Assembly (NCBI RefSeq): GCF_036169555.1
Contig: NZ_CP108032.1
Span: 4,464,001-4,528,000, forward strand
Reading direction: 5' to 3'
From: Streptomyces sp. NBC_00306
GTDB taxonomy: Bacteria; Actinomycetota; Actinomycetes; Streptomycetales; Streptomycetaceae
DNA: 64,000 bases
Shown: positions 41,158-49,304 of the stretch, in pieces
Numbering within the stretch: position 1 is the first letter of the stretch
Layout of the letters: every line of letters begins with the position of its first letter
The notes under the pieces: generated by a model
The model's database searches: none
What the model was told of the DNA's origin: nothing
The model's input: only the letters and a program-made list of their open reading frames with translations
Program-made: the position numbers and the translations under genes

Positions 41158-43176
41158 ATGGACGTGAAGCGATACTTCCGTGGGCCGGTCATGTGGATCG
41201 TGCTGGCCGTCCTCGCCGTGGTCGTGTTGATGCAGGTCGTCGGCTCGTCCGGCGGCTACAAGACGGTGGACACCGGCGAGGTCGTCCAGGCGATCGACAA
41301 GAACCAGGTCGACCAGGTCAAGCTGACCACTGGCGACGAACAGATCATCAAGGTCGATCTGAAGGACGGCCAGAAGGTCAAGGGCAGCGACAAGATCCAG
41401 GCGAGCTACATCGGCACCCAGGGTGCCGATCTGGCGCAGACGCTGCAGACGAAGTTCGAGGCCGGCGACATCGAGAAGGGTTACACCGTCTCGCCGTCGA
41501 AGCAGAGCCCGTTCGTCTCGGTGCTGCTCTCGCTGCTGCCCTTCGTCCTCATCGTCGTGGTCTTCCTGTTCCTGATGAATCAGATGCAGGGCGGCGGCTC
41601 CCGAGTCATGAACTTCGGGAAGTCCAAGGCCAAGCTGATCACCAAGGACACTCCGAAGACGACCTTCGCCGATGTGGCGGGGTCCGACGAAGCCGTCGAG
41701 GAACTCCACGAGATCAAGGAGTTCCTGCAGGAGCCGGCCAAGTTCCAGGCCGTCGGCGCCAAGATCCCGAAGGGTGTGCTGCTCTACGGCCCGCCCGGTA
41801 CGGGCAAGACGCTGCTCGCTCGCGCTGTCGCGGGCGAGGCGGGCGTCCCGTTCTACTCGATCTCCGGTTCCGACTTCGTCGAGATGTTCGTCGGTGTCGG
41901 TGCCTCCCGAGTCCGTGACCTCTTCGAGCAGGCCAAGGCGAACGCTCCGGCGATCGTCTTCGTCGATGAGATCGACGCCGTCGGCCGGCACCGCGGTGCG
42001 GGTCTCGGCGGTGGCCACGACGAGCGCGAGCAGACGCTCAACCAGCTGCTCGTCGAGATGGACGGCTTCGACGTGAAGGGCGGCGTCATCCTGATCGCCG
42101 CCACCAACCGGCCGGACATCCTCGACCCGGCGCTGCTGCGCCCGGGCCGGTTCGACCGGCAGATCGCGGTCGACCGTCCCGACATGCAGGGCCGTCTCGA
42201 GATCCTCAAGGTCCACCAGAAGGGCAAGCCGGTCGCTCCGGACGTCGACCTGGGTGCTGTCGCCCGTCGTACGCCGGGCTTCACCGGTGCGGACCTGTCG
42301 AACGTGCTGAACGAAGCGGCGCTCCTCACGGCGCGCGGCAACAAGAAGCTCGTCGACAACAACGCGCTGGACGAGGCGATCGACCGTGTGGTCGCGGGCC
42401 CGCAGAAGCGGACCCGGATCATGTCGGACAAGGAGAAGAAGATCACCGCGTACCACGAGGGCGGACACGCCCTGGTCGCGGCGGCCTCACCGAACTCCGA
42501 CCCGGTCCACAAGATCACCATCCTGTCCCGCGGCAGAGCCCTGGGTTACACGATGGTCCTGCCGGACGAGGACAAGTACTCGACCACGCGCAACGAAATG
42601 CTCGACCAGCTGGCTTACATGCTGGGCGGGCGCGCGGCCGAGGAGCTCGTCTTCCACGACCCGACCACGGGCGCGGCGAACGACATCGAGAAGGCCACGG
42701 CCACGGCTCGCGCCATGGTCACGCAGTACGGCATGACCGAGCGTCTCGGCGCGATCAAGTTCGGTGGCGACAACTCCGAGCCCTTCCTGGGCCGTGAGAT
42801 GGGTCACCAGCGCGACTACTCGGAAGAGGTCGCGGCCCTGGTCGACGAAGAGGTCAAGAAGCTCATCGAGACCGCCCACAACGAAGCGTGGGAGATCCTC
42901 GTCGAGAATCGCGACGTCCTCGACAATCTGGTGCTCCAGCTGCTGGAGAAGGAGACCCTCGGCAAGGAGCAGATCGCCGAGATCTTCGCCCCGATCGTGA
43001 GGCGCCCGGCCCGCCCGGCGTGGACGGGTTCCACCCGCCGCACGCCGTCCACGCGGCCGCCGGTGCTCTCACCGAAGGAGCTGGCGCTGACCAACGGCGC
43101 GGTCGGTGCCAACGGCGCGATCCCGGCGGACTCCTCCTCCGTGGAGGCGGTCCCGGAGGAGCGCCCGGAGAGCTGA
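41158..43176 (+). CDS. ftsH: ATP-dependent zinc metalloprotease FtsH
   Basis: The 672-residue product has two TM segments (about residues 9-25 and 119-140) around a short extracytoplasmic domain, an AAA+ domain with Walker A (GPPGTGKT, 211-218), Walker B (IVFVDEIDAVGRHRG) and SRH, and the protease motif HEGGH (433-437). It forms membrane hexamers that extract and degrade membrane and unstable proteins. The C-terminal 60 residues are a Pro/Ala/Ser-rich tail typical of actinobacteria. The ATG at 41158 begins MDVKRYFRGPVMW; ATG 41154 is out of frame. Regulation is likely by the sigma-R-like promoter and by the leader palindrome. Confidence 0.96.
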   Translation: MDVKRYFRGPVMWIVLAVLAVVVLMQVVGSSGGYKTVDTGEVVQAIDKNQVDQVKLTTGDEQIIKVDLKDGQKVKGSDKIQASYIGTQGADLAQTLQTKFEAGDIEKGYTVSPSKQSPFVSVLLSLLPFVLIVVVFLFLMNQMQGGGSRVMNFGKSKAKLITKDTPKTTFADVAGSDEAVEELHEIKEFLQEPAKFQAVGAKIPKGVLLYGPPGTGKTLLARAVAGEAGVPFYSISGSDFVEMFVGVGASRVRDLFEQAKANAPAIVFVDEIDAVGRHRGAGLGGGHDEREQTLNQLLVEMDGFDVKGGVILIAATNRPDILDPALLRPGRFDRQIAVDRPDMQGRLEILKVHQKGKPVAPDVDLGAVARRTPGFTGADLSNVLNEAALLTARGNKKLVDNNALDEAIDRVVAGPQKRTRIMSDKEKKITAYHEGGHALVAAASPNSDPVHKITILSRGRALGYTMVLPDEDKYSTTRNEMLDQLAYMLGGRAAEELVFHDPTTGAANDIEKATATARAMVTQYGMTERLGAIKFGGDNSEPFLGREMGHQRDYSEEVAALVDEEVKKLIETAHNEAWEILVENRDVLDNLVLQLLEKETLGKEQIAEIFAPIVRRPARPAWTGSTRRTPSTRPPVLSPKELALTNGAVGANGAIPADSSSVEAVPEERPES

Positions 43177-43197
43177 CCCGCCGGGGGTACGAAGCCC

Positions 43198-43223
43198 GGA
43201 ATGGATGCCGCGCCCACCAGGTT
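43198..43223 (+). promoter_or_regulatory. Sigma-R-like promoter (GGAAT-N18-GTT) upstream of folE
   Basis: GGAAT at 43198-43202 and GTT at 43221-43223 are 18 bases apart, matching the sigma-R core. It lies in the 108-bp ftsH-folE gap and overlaps the left arm and loop of a large hairpin (43205-43244). Confidence 0.55.
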
Positions 43224-43244
43224 CTAGCCTGGGGGGCGCGGCAT
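43205..43244 (+). terminator. Long hairpin in the ftsH-folE gap
   Basis: ATGCCGCGCCC (43205-43215) pairs perfectly with GGGCGCGGCAT (43234-43244), and CCAGG/CCTGG extend the stem inside after one mismatch, leaving a TTCTAG loop. It begins 28 bp after the ftsH stop. It probably terminates ftsH transcription, since a transcript started at the overlapping sigma-R-like promoter would lack the left arm. Confidence 0.7.
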
Positions 43245-43284
43245 TCGTATGACCGCAGGCCAGAGCAAGAGGAACGAGGCACAG

Positions 43285-43890
43285 ATGACCGACCCGGTGA
43301 CGCTGGACGGCGAGGGCACGATCGGCGAATTCGACGAGAAGCGTGCAGAGAACGCCGTACGCGAACTGCTCATCGCGGTCGGCGAGGACCCGGACCGCGA
43401 GGGCCTGCGGGAGACACCGACGCGCGTGGCGCGGGCGTACCGGGAGATATTCGCCGGACTGTGGCAGCAGCCCGAGGACGTGCTGACGACGACGTTCGAC
43501 CTCGGTCACGACGAGATGGTCCTGGTGAAGGACATCGAGGTGATGAGCTCCTGCGAGCACCACCTGGTGCCCTTCGTCGGCGTCGCGCACGTCGGCTACA
43601 TCCCCTCCGTCGACGGGAAGATCACCGGACTGTCGAAGATCGCCCGTCTCGTCGACGTCTTCGCCCGCCGGCCGCAGGTGCAGGAGCGGCTGACGACACA
43701 GATCGCCGACTCGCTGATGGAGATCCTGGAGCCGCGCGGAGTGATCGTGGTCGTGGAGTGCGAGCACATGTGCATGACGATGCGCGGGGTCCGGAAGCCG
43801 GGCGCGAAGACGATCACGTCCGCGGTCCGGGGGCAGCTGCGTCACGCGGCGACGCGCAACGAGGCGATGAGCCTGATCATGGCGCGCTGA
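43285..43890 (+). CDS. folE: GTP cyclohydrolase I
   Basis: The 201-residue product catalyses the first step of tetrahydrofolate synthesis, GTP to dihydroneopterin triphosphate. Zinc ligands are in SSCEHHLVPF (Cys and His, about residue 88) and VVECEHMCMTMRG (Cys, about 158), with the conserved GKITGLSKIARLVD segment between. The ATG at 43285 has GAGGAACGAGG upstream; an earlier in-frame ATG at 43249 is less likely. It lies downstream of ftsH, but the remaining folate genes are on the opposite strand and converge on it. Confidence 0.96.
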   Translation: MTDPVTLDGEGTIGEFDEKRAENAVRELLIAVGEDPDREGLRETPTRVARAYREIFAGLWQQPEDVLTTTFDLGHDEMVLVKDIEVMSSCEHHLVPFVGVAHVGYIPSVDGKITGLSKIARLVDVFARRPQVQERLTTQIADSLMEILEPRGVIVVVECEHMCMTMRGVRKPGAKTITSAVRGQLRHAATRNEAMSLIMAR

Positions 43891-43922
43891 CAGTCCGCCC
43901 GCGCCGGGCTGGTCCCGTGGCC

Positions 43923-43942
43923 CCCGCAACGCGGGCCCTTTT
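43923..43942 (+). terminator. Possible folE terminator with T run
   Basis: CCCGC-AAC-GCGGG forms a short stem followed by CCCTTTT; further GG/CC pairing with a bulge may extend it. It lies 33 bp after the folE stop. Confidence 0.5.
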
Positions 43943-44075
43943 CCGGCTCGGGGGAGGGGTGTGCTGAGTCGCCCCGCGGGGGATCGGCGGCAGGTTCCGG
44001 GTGATCAAGTCAGGTGCCTTTATGCCGCCGACCCCGAGGAGTCGACCGGAGGGTCGAGCCGGGAGGGCTCCCGGC

Positions 44076-44200
44076 GCCACCGGATCAGGCGCCGCGCCGT
44101 GAGAACCCCGGCGCGGTCCATGTGCTCGCCACCGGACCAGGCGCCGCGCCGCGAGAACCCCGGCGCGCTCCACGTGCCCGTCACCGACCAGGTGCCGCGG
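44076..44200. repeat. Tandem 52-bp repeat in folE-DUF3180 gap
   Basis: A unit beginning GCCACCGGA(T/C)CAGGCGCC and containing GAGAACCCCGGCGCG starts at 44076 and 44128, and a truncated third copy begins at 44180 (GTCACCGACCAGGTGCC). The two full copies differ at about five positions. The array occupies the right part of the 335-bp convergent gap 43891-44225; apart from the folE terminator I see nothing else there. Confidence 0.75.
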
Positions 44201-44225
44201 CAGCTCCCGGCCCGCGCCGACGGCT

Positions 44226-44702
44226 CTACGCCGGGGCCGGGCCCTCGTCGTCGTCCTCGGGGAGTTTGCAGACCCGCTCCAGGAAGAAAGCCGCCGCGAT
44301 CACCGCGATGCCCGCGACGACCGAGAAGCCCGCGTAGACCGCCTGGTCACGGCGGGCCGGGATGTCCAGGGAGCTCAGCAGGAACACTCCCGTGCCGCCG
44401 TACATCCCGCTCACCAGCGCCGCCACCAGTGCGCTCGCCTGGCCGAACACCACCGCACGGGCCGCCATCAGCGGCTCGACGCCCTTCGCGCCGGGGCGGC
44501 GCTCGCGCTGGGCGCGGAGGCGGGCCCGCAGGGAGAGGGCGGTGGCGGTCAGGACGACCGCGATCACCGCCAGCACGATGGGAGCGGCCAGCGGGACGCT
44601 CGGCAGGGTGCCGAACGACTCCCACAGGCGGGCGGCGCCCCAGGACAGCACCCCGGCCGCGGCGAAGAGACCGGCCAGTACACCGAGCCGTAGTTGCTTC
44701 AC
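44226..44702 (-). CDS. DUF3180 membrane protein
   Basis: The 158-residue product has four hydrophobic segments (about residues 5-27, 37-58, 83-105 and 115-140) and ends with an acidic tail (LPEDDDEGPAPA). The arrangement and the folK neighbour match the DUF3180 family, found at the end of actinobacterial folate operons and of unknown function. I chose GTG 44702 (VKQLRLGVLAGLFAAAG). It lies 76 bp after folK on the same strand and is probably the last gene of the fol operon. Confidence 0.85.
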   Translation of the reverse strand: MKQLRLGVLAGLFAAAGVLSWGAARLWESFGTLPSVPLAAPIVLAVIAVVLTATALSLRARLRAQRERRPGAKGVEPLMAARAVVFGQASALVAALVSGMYGGTGVFLLSSLDIPARRDQAVYAGFSVVAGIAVIAAAFFLERVCKLPEDDDEGPAPA

Positions 44703-44778
44703 CGAGTGGGCCGCCCTTCCGTCCTGCTGCATCGCGCCTGTCGCATCACACCGTGCACCGCTCCGCAGAGCCTAACGA

Positions 44779-45393
44779 CTACTCGGGCAGACGGAGTTCC
44801 AGGTCGGCGCGGGGAAGCACACCGTCCTGGCCGATACCGTGCAGAAGCTCGGCGACCGGCCCGCGGCCGGGCAGCTGGGCCTGCGGCTCCACGTCGTGCC
44901 ACGGCACGAGGACGAACGCGCGCTGATGCGCCCGCGGGTGCGGCAGCGTGAGTACCGGGTCGTCGGAGACCACGTCCGCGTACGCCACGATGTCGACGTC
45001 GATCGTCCGCGGGCCCCAGCGCTCCTCCCGTACCCGGTCGAAGGCCTCTTCGATGGCCTGGCCGCGCTCCAGCAGGGAGGACGGCGGGAGGGTGGTCTTC
45101 ACGAGGACCACGGCGTTGAAGTACGAGGGCTGCGAGCCGGGGTCCACACCCCACGGCTCCGTCTCGTACACCGGGGACACGGCCTTGACCCGCAGGCCCG
45201 GCGTGTCCTCCAGGGCGTCGATCGCGCCCTGGAGCGTCTCCAGCCGGTTCCCCAGGTTGGACCCGATGGAGATCACGGCGCGTTTGGGGTTGGACAGGGT
45301 GACGTCCGCCGCGTCGACCTGCTCCACGACGGAGGCGGGCACCGGCTGCACGGTCGGGTCGCTCTGCGTCCCGTGCGGGAAGAACGCGGTCAT
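44779..45393 (-). CDS. folK: 2-amino-4-hydroxy-6-hydroxymethyldihydropteridine pyrophosphokinase
   Basis: The 204-residue product has the HPPK motifs AVISIGSNLGNR (about residue 40), SPVYETEPWGV and ERWGPRTIDVDIV (about 123) with the catalytic Asp pair. It transfers pyrophosphate from ATP to the pterin before condensation with pABA by FolP. A 38-residue N-terminal extension precedes the core, common in streptomycetes. The ATG overlaps the folB stop by four bases, so folB and folK are translationally coupled. Confidence 0.95.
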   Translation of the reverse strand: MTAFFPHGTQSDPTVQPVPASVVEQVDAADVTLSNPKRAVISIGSNLGNRLETLQGAIDALEDTPGLRVKAVSPVYETEPWGVDPGSQPSYFNAVVLVKTTLPPSSLLERGQAIEEAFDRVREERWGPRTIDVDIVAYADVVSDDPVLTLPHPRAHQRAFVLVPWHDVEPQAQLPGRGPVAELLHGIGQDGVLPRADLELRLPE

Positions 45394-45749
45394 ACTCGGC
45401 TCCGGGTGATCGTGATGGTCACGTCGTCGAACGGCACGGTGATCGGGGCGTCCGGCTTGTGCAGGACCACCTCGACCTCCTCGACACCGTCGTGCTTGAG
45501 GCACTGTTGGGCGATGCGCTCCGCCAGCGTCTCGATCAGGTCGACCGGGTCTCCCTCGACGACCGCGACGACCTCCTCCGCCACCACGCCGTAGTGCACG
45601 GTCTTCGCCAGGTCGTCGGCCTCCGCGGCGGGCCGGGTGTCGAGGCCGAGCACCAGGTCCACGATGAAGGTCTGGCCCTCCTCGCGCTCCCGGGGGAAGA
45701 CGCCATGGTGCCCGCGGGCCTTGAGGCCGCGCAGCGCGACACGATCCAC
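45390..45749 (-). CDS. folB: Dihydroneopterin aldolase
   Basis: The 119-residue product has the DHNA phrases VALRGLKARGHHGVFPRERE and GQTFIVDLVLGLDTR, with the catalytic Glu/Lys features of the family (a Lys in VLHKPDAPI). It cleaves dihydroneopterin to hydroxymethyldihydropterin and glycolaldehyde. I chose GTG 45749 because GGAG stands eight bases upstream. It overlaps folK by four bases. The 197-bp gap to the NTF2-like gene may contain its own promoter. Confidence 0.94.
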   Translation of the reverse strand: MDRVALRGLKARGHHGVFPREREEGQTFIVDLVLGLDTRPAAEADDLAKTVHYGVVAEEVVAVVEGDPVDLIETLAERIAQQCLKHDGVEEVEVVLHKPDAPITVPFDDVTITITRSRV

Positions 45750-45946
45750 GCGAATCACTCCTGCTTCCTGTACTTGGCGGGATGCGGGCACCGGCGCCGC
45801 GTGCGGGCGGGCCGGGTGCCCATGCGAATCTACCTGCGAGCACCGGCCCCACTCGCCCATGGGGCCGCACGGAGCTGCGGAGGCCCGGGCGGCCCGCTCC
45901 TGGCCGGAGCGTCCGGTTCCCCGCCTCCAACGGTGCGCCTACCCCG

Positions 45947-46393
45947 TTACGAGGGGGACTCCTCGTCCTCCGCGTCGTCGCTTTCCGTCAGGACGGGTGA
46001 TCCATGATGTGACCAGATCCTCCATCCCTCGTCTGTGCGACGGAACACATTCGTGGCGACCACGAGCTGCCCGACGAGGGGACCGAGCTCGCCGCCGTCC
46101 TCGGCCGGGCCGCCGCTGAGGATGTTCTCCGTACAGGTGACGAGGGCGGTGTCGCCGGCCAGGTTGACCTTGACGTCGGTCAGGAAGAACTGGATGTACT
46201 CGGTGTTCGCCATGATCAGGGCGTACGAGCGCAGTACCTCGCCGCGGCCCGACAGGACCGGCCAGCCCGGGTGGATGCACGAGATCTCGTCGTCCAGCCA
46301 GAGGCCGGAGAGCTTCTCGAAGTCGCCGCGCTCCATGGTCTCGTAGAACGTCGTGTTGGCCTCTTCGACCAGCTCGATGTCGGTACGGCTCAC
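45947..46393 (-). CDS. NTF2/SnoaL-like protein in the fol operon
   Basis: The 148-residue product has the cone-shaped SnoaL_3/NTF2-like pattern: an N-terminal helix (EEANTTFYETMERGDFEKL), ISCIHPGWPVLSGRGEV, and beta strands ending GWRIWSHHGSPVL, with an acidic tail. Relatives include ketosteroid-isomerase-like and calcium/calmodulin kinase association domains; here the ligand is unknown. The GTG overlaps the folP stop by four bases, so it is translated with folP. The same position is occupied by such a gene in other actinobacterial fol clusters, which hints at a role in pterin or folate metabolism. Confidence 0.87.
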   Translation of the reverse strand: MSRTDIELVEEANTTFYETMERGDFEKLSGLWLDDEISCIHPGWPVLSGRGEVLRSYALIMANTEYIQFFLTDVKVNLAGDTALVTCTENILSGGPAEDGGELGPLVGQLVVATNVFRRTDEGWRIWSHHGSPVLTESDDAEDEESPS

Positions 46394-47232
46394 CGGGCGG
46401 CCCCGACGGCGCGCGCGACGCGGACGGCGTCGGCCGTGGCCCGCACCTCGTGGACGCGCACGGCCCAGGCGCCCTCGTAGGCGGCGATCGCGGAGATCGC
46501 GGCGGTGGCGGCGTCCCGTTCCCGCGCGGGTGGCGGGGCGTCGCCGTCCCGGGCGAGGACCCGGCCGAGGAATCGTTTGCGGGACGCGGCGACGAGCAGC
46601 GGACGGCCCAGTGCGCGCAGGTCGGCGAGGTGAGCGACGAGGGCGAGGTCGTGCTCGGCCTGCTTGGCGAAGCCGAGGCCGGGGTCGATGACGATCTGCT
46701 CGGGGGCGACGCCGCCGGAGACGACGGCGTCCATGCGCTCCCTGAGCTCCGTGACGACCTCGGCGACCACGTCGGCGTAGACGGCGCGGCTGTTCATGTC
46801 CTCGCTGAAGCCGCGCCAGTGCATGACCACGAAGGGGACACCGGCGGCGGCGACGGCCGGGACCATCGCCGGGTCGGCGAGACCGCCGCTGACATCGTTG
46901 ACGAGGACGGCCCCGGCGGCGACGGCCCGCTCGGCGACGGAGGCACGCATGGTGTCGACGGAGACGGTGACCCCTTCGGCGGCGAGGCCACGGACGACGG
47001 GGATGACGCGGCGCAGCTCCTCGTCCTCGTCGACCCGGCTGGCGCCGGGCCGGGTGGACTCACCGCCGACGTCGACGAGGTCGGCGCCCGCGGTGACGAG
47101 GTCGAGGCCGCGTTTGACGGCGGCGGTCGTGTCGAACCAGCGGCCGCCGTCGGAGAAGGAGTCGGGCGTCACATTCACGACCCCCATGACGGCACAGCGA
47201 TCCCACTCCGGCAGCCCGCGCAACGTACTCAT
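46390..47232 (-). CDS. folP: Dihydropteroate synthase
   Basis: The 280-residue TIM-barrel product has the substrate loops VMGVVNVTPDSFSDGG (about residue 15), VGGESTRPGAS (about 56) and the C-terminal ASRKRFLG (about 222). It condenses the pterin pyrophosphate with para-aminobenzoate and is the sulfonamide target. The ATG is the first in the frame. It is the first gene of the minus-strand run folP, NTF2-like, folB, folK, DUF3180. The lysyltransferase-domain gene lies upstream across 83 bp with a hairpin. Confidence 0.95.
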   Translation of the reverse strand: MSTLRGLPEWDRCAVMGVVNVTPDSFSDGGRWFDTTAAVKRGLDLVTAGADLVDVGGESTRPGASRVDEDEELRRVIPVVRGLAAEGVTVSVDTMRASVAERAVAAGAVLVNDVSGGLADPAMVPAVAAAGVPFVVMHWRGFSEDMNSRAVYADVVAEVVTELRERMDAVVSGGVAPEQIVIDPGLGFAKQAEHDLALVAHLADLRALGRPLLVAASRKRFLGRVLARDGDAPPPARERDAATAAISAIAAYEGAWAVRVHEVRATADAVRVARAVGAAR

Positions 47233-47296
47233 ACGCCCAGCCTAGGGCCGCGGGCCGACGGCTCGCCCCGCGCGGCCGTGCCGCGGGGCACCGGCC

Positions 47297-47315
47297 GGGG
47301 CCCGCCGCGGGCCCC
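47297..47315 (-). terminator. Hairpin directly after the lysyltransferase-domain gene
   Basis: GGGGCCCG (47297-47304) and CGGGCCCC (47308-47315) are perfect arms around CCG, immediately adjoining the stop codon on the minus strand. It probably separates this transcript from folP. Confidence 0.65.
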
Positions 47316-49157
47316 TCATGCTGCGCGGATCTCCCGTTCCTGCGTCATCGGTGTGATGTGCGCGCACGGGCGGGGCGGGCGCGGGGCCCTGCGCCGGGGG
47401 AAGAGGCGGGGGAGCGCCAGGGTGACGAAGCCCTCCGCCTGCATCGCGGCGAAGCCGATCCTGGGCAGGTCGCGGGTGTTGCGGAAGACCACGAAGCGCG
47501 GTTCCCAGCGCGGCCGGAACTTGGCGTTGAACTTGTACAGCGACTCGATCTGGAACCAGCGGGAGAGGAACACCAGCAGTCCGCGCCACAGCCGCAGCAC
47601 CGGGCCGGCGCCGATCTTCTCGCCGCGGGCGAGTGCCGAGCGGAACATCGCGAAGTTCAGGGAGACCCGTTCGATCTTGAGTGCGGGGGAGGCCTGGAGC
47701 GCCGCGACGATGAGCAGTTCGTTCATGCCCGGGTCGGCGGAGCGGTCGCGCCGCATCAGTTCCAGGGACATGCCGTCGGTGCCCCACGGGACGAAGTGGA
47801 TGATCGCCTTGAGGTCGCCGTAGGGGGAGGTCCCCGGCTCGTCGTCCGTCTTGTGCGCCGTGGCTATCACCGCGTCGCCGTCGTCCGGGTCGCCGATGCG
47901 GCCCAGGGCCATCGAGAAGCCCCGCTCGGTGTCGGTGCCCCGCCAGGCCTCCGCGGCCCGGCGGATCTGCTCCAGCTCCTCGGTGGAGATGTCACGGGCG
48001 CGCCGGACGCGGGTGGTGTAGCCATTGCGCTCGATGCGCTTCACCATCTGGCGAACGTTGCGCATCGCGCGCCCGGTGAGCGAGAAATCCGCGACGTCCA
48101 CCACCGCCTCGTCGCCCAGCTCCAGGGCGTCCAGGCCCGTCTCACGGGTCCAGACCTCGCCGCCGGTCTCCGAGCAGCCCATCACGGCCGGGGTCCAGGA
48201 GTGCGCCTTGGCCTCGTCCATGAAGCGTTCGATGGCGCCCGGCCAGGCCTCGACGTCACCGATCGGGTCGCCGCTGGCGAGCATCACGCCGGACACCACC
48301 CGGTAGCAGACCGCGGCCTTGCCGCTGGGCGAGAAGACGACGCCCTTGTCGCGCCGGAGCGCGAAGTGGCCGAGCGAGTCGCGGCCGCCGTGCCGGGTGA
48401 GCAGGTCGCGCAGCCGGCGCTCGTCGTCCTCGGTGAGCCGGGCCGCCGGGTGCTCGGGCCGGAAGGCGAGGTAGATCGTGGTCACGGCGGTCAGCAGGCC
48501 GAGGGCGCCGAGCGAATAGCCGACGGTCCAGGACACGCTGCCGGAGTAGTCGACGGGGCCCTCGAAGCCGAAGAGCCCGTAGAGCACGTGCTCCAGACGG
48601 TCCACCAGGCCAGGGCTGCCGACGGTCCTGCCGGGGTGCGCGCTGACGATGACCAGACCGAGGCCGAGGGAGCCGGCGCCCATCAGGACGAAGTTGGCGA
48701 GCGCCTTCCAGCGGCTGCGCGGGTCGGGCAGCGCGGCGAACTCGCCCCGGTGGCGCAGCAGCAGGGTCAGCAGGAGCAGCGAGACCAGTGCGCCGATGAC
48801 CGAGTGCCGGTAGACGAACTGGCTGACCGCCCCCACGGGCAGCAGGATCACCGCGGCCCGCCAGGCCCGGCGCTTGTGCCGCTTGAGCCCGTGGGCGAGC
48901 AGCAGGAGCAGGACGCCGGCGCTCAGCGAGAGCGCGGCGGCGAACGGGCCCGTGGCTCCGGGGAGCACTTCGGCCAGCGTGTGCATGCGGCTGTGCCGGA
49001 ACCGGGGGAACACCCCGGCGGCAATGTCGATCAGGCCGACGAGTGTGCAGGCCGTACCGACCAGCGAAGGGACCGCCTCCGGTCGGGGACCGCGCAGGAG
49101 GCGGCGTACCCGATTCGGAACCAATCCTGATTTGTCCCCATCTACCGTTGCAGACAT
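47316..49157 (-). CDS. Phosphatidylglycerol lysyltransferase-domain membrane protein (MprF-like)
   Basis: The 613-residue product has about six TM segments in the first 230 residues and a C-terminal DUF2156/LPG synthase domain of GNAT-like fold (LGHFALRRDKGVVFSPSGKA, then GMSLELMRRDRSADPGMNEL and LNFAMFRSALARGEKIGAGP). MprF-type enzymes transfer lysine or alanine from aminoacyl-tRNA to phosphatidylglycerol and reduce attack by cationic peptides. Only one membrane bundle is present, as in the short actinobacterial versions. The ATG at 49157 is preceded by GGGAAGCG. It is divergent from the esterase gene, whose product is also at the membrane. Confidence 0.88.
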   Translation of the reverse strand: MSATVDGDKSGLVPNRVRRLLRGPRPEAVPSLVGTACTLVGLIDIAAGVFPRFRHSRMHTLAEVLPGATGPFAAALSLSAGVLLLLLAHGLKRHKRRAWRAAVILLPVGAVSQFVYRHSVIGALVSLLLLTLLLRHRGEFAALPDPRSRWKALANFVLMGAGSLGLGLVIVSAHPGRTVGSPGLVDRLEHVLYGLFGFEGPVDYSGSVSWTVGYSLGALGLLTAVTTIYLAFRPEHPAARLTEDDERRLRDLLTRHGGRDSLGHFALRRDKGVVFSPSGKAAVCYRVVSGVMLASGDPIGDVEAWPGAIERFMDEAKAHSWTPAVMGCSETGGEVWTRETGLDALELGDEAVVDVADFSLTGRAMRNVRQMVKRIERNGYTTRVRRARDISTEELEQIRRAAEAWRGTDTERGFSMALGRIGDPDDGDAVIATAHKTDDEPGTSPYGDLKAIIHFVPWGTDGMSLELMRRDRSADPGMNELLIVAALQASPALKIERVSLNFAMFRSALARGEKIGAGPVLRLWRGLLVFLSRWFQIESLYKFNAKFRPRWEPRFVVFRNTRDLPRIGFAAMQAEGFVTLALPRLFPRRRAPRPPRPCAHITPMTQEREIRAA

Positions 49158-49304
49158 CGCTTCCCGTGACTCCGCGAGAGATCCTGTGTCCGAGGGCCGC
49201 AGGTCGGTGGGCTCCGGACGATTTGCGCTCTCTAGGACGGGACTTCAAGGGGGCGGGTTCACTCACTCACAGGAAATTCTCACGGAAGAAAGCTCACGCG
49301 ACTC

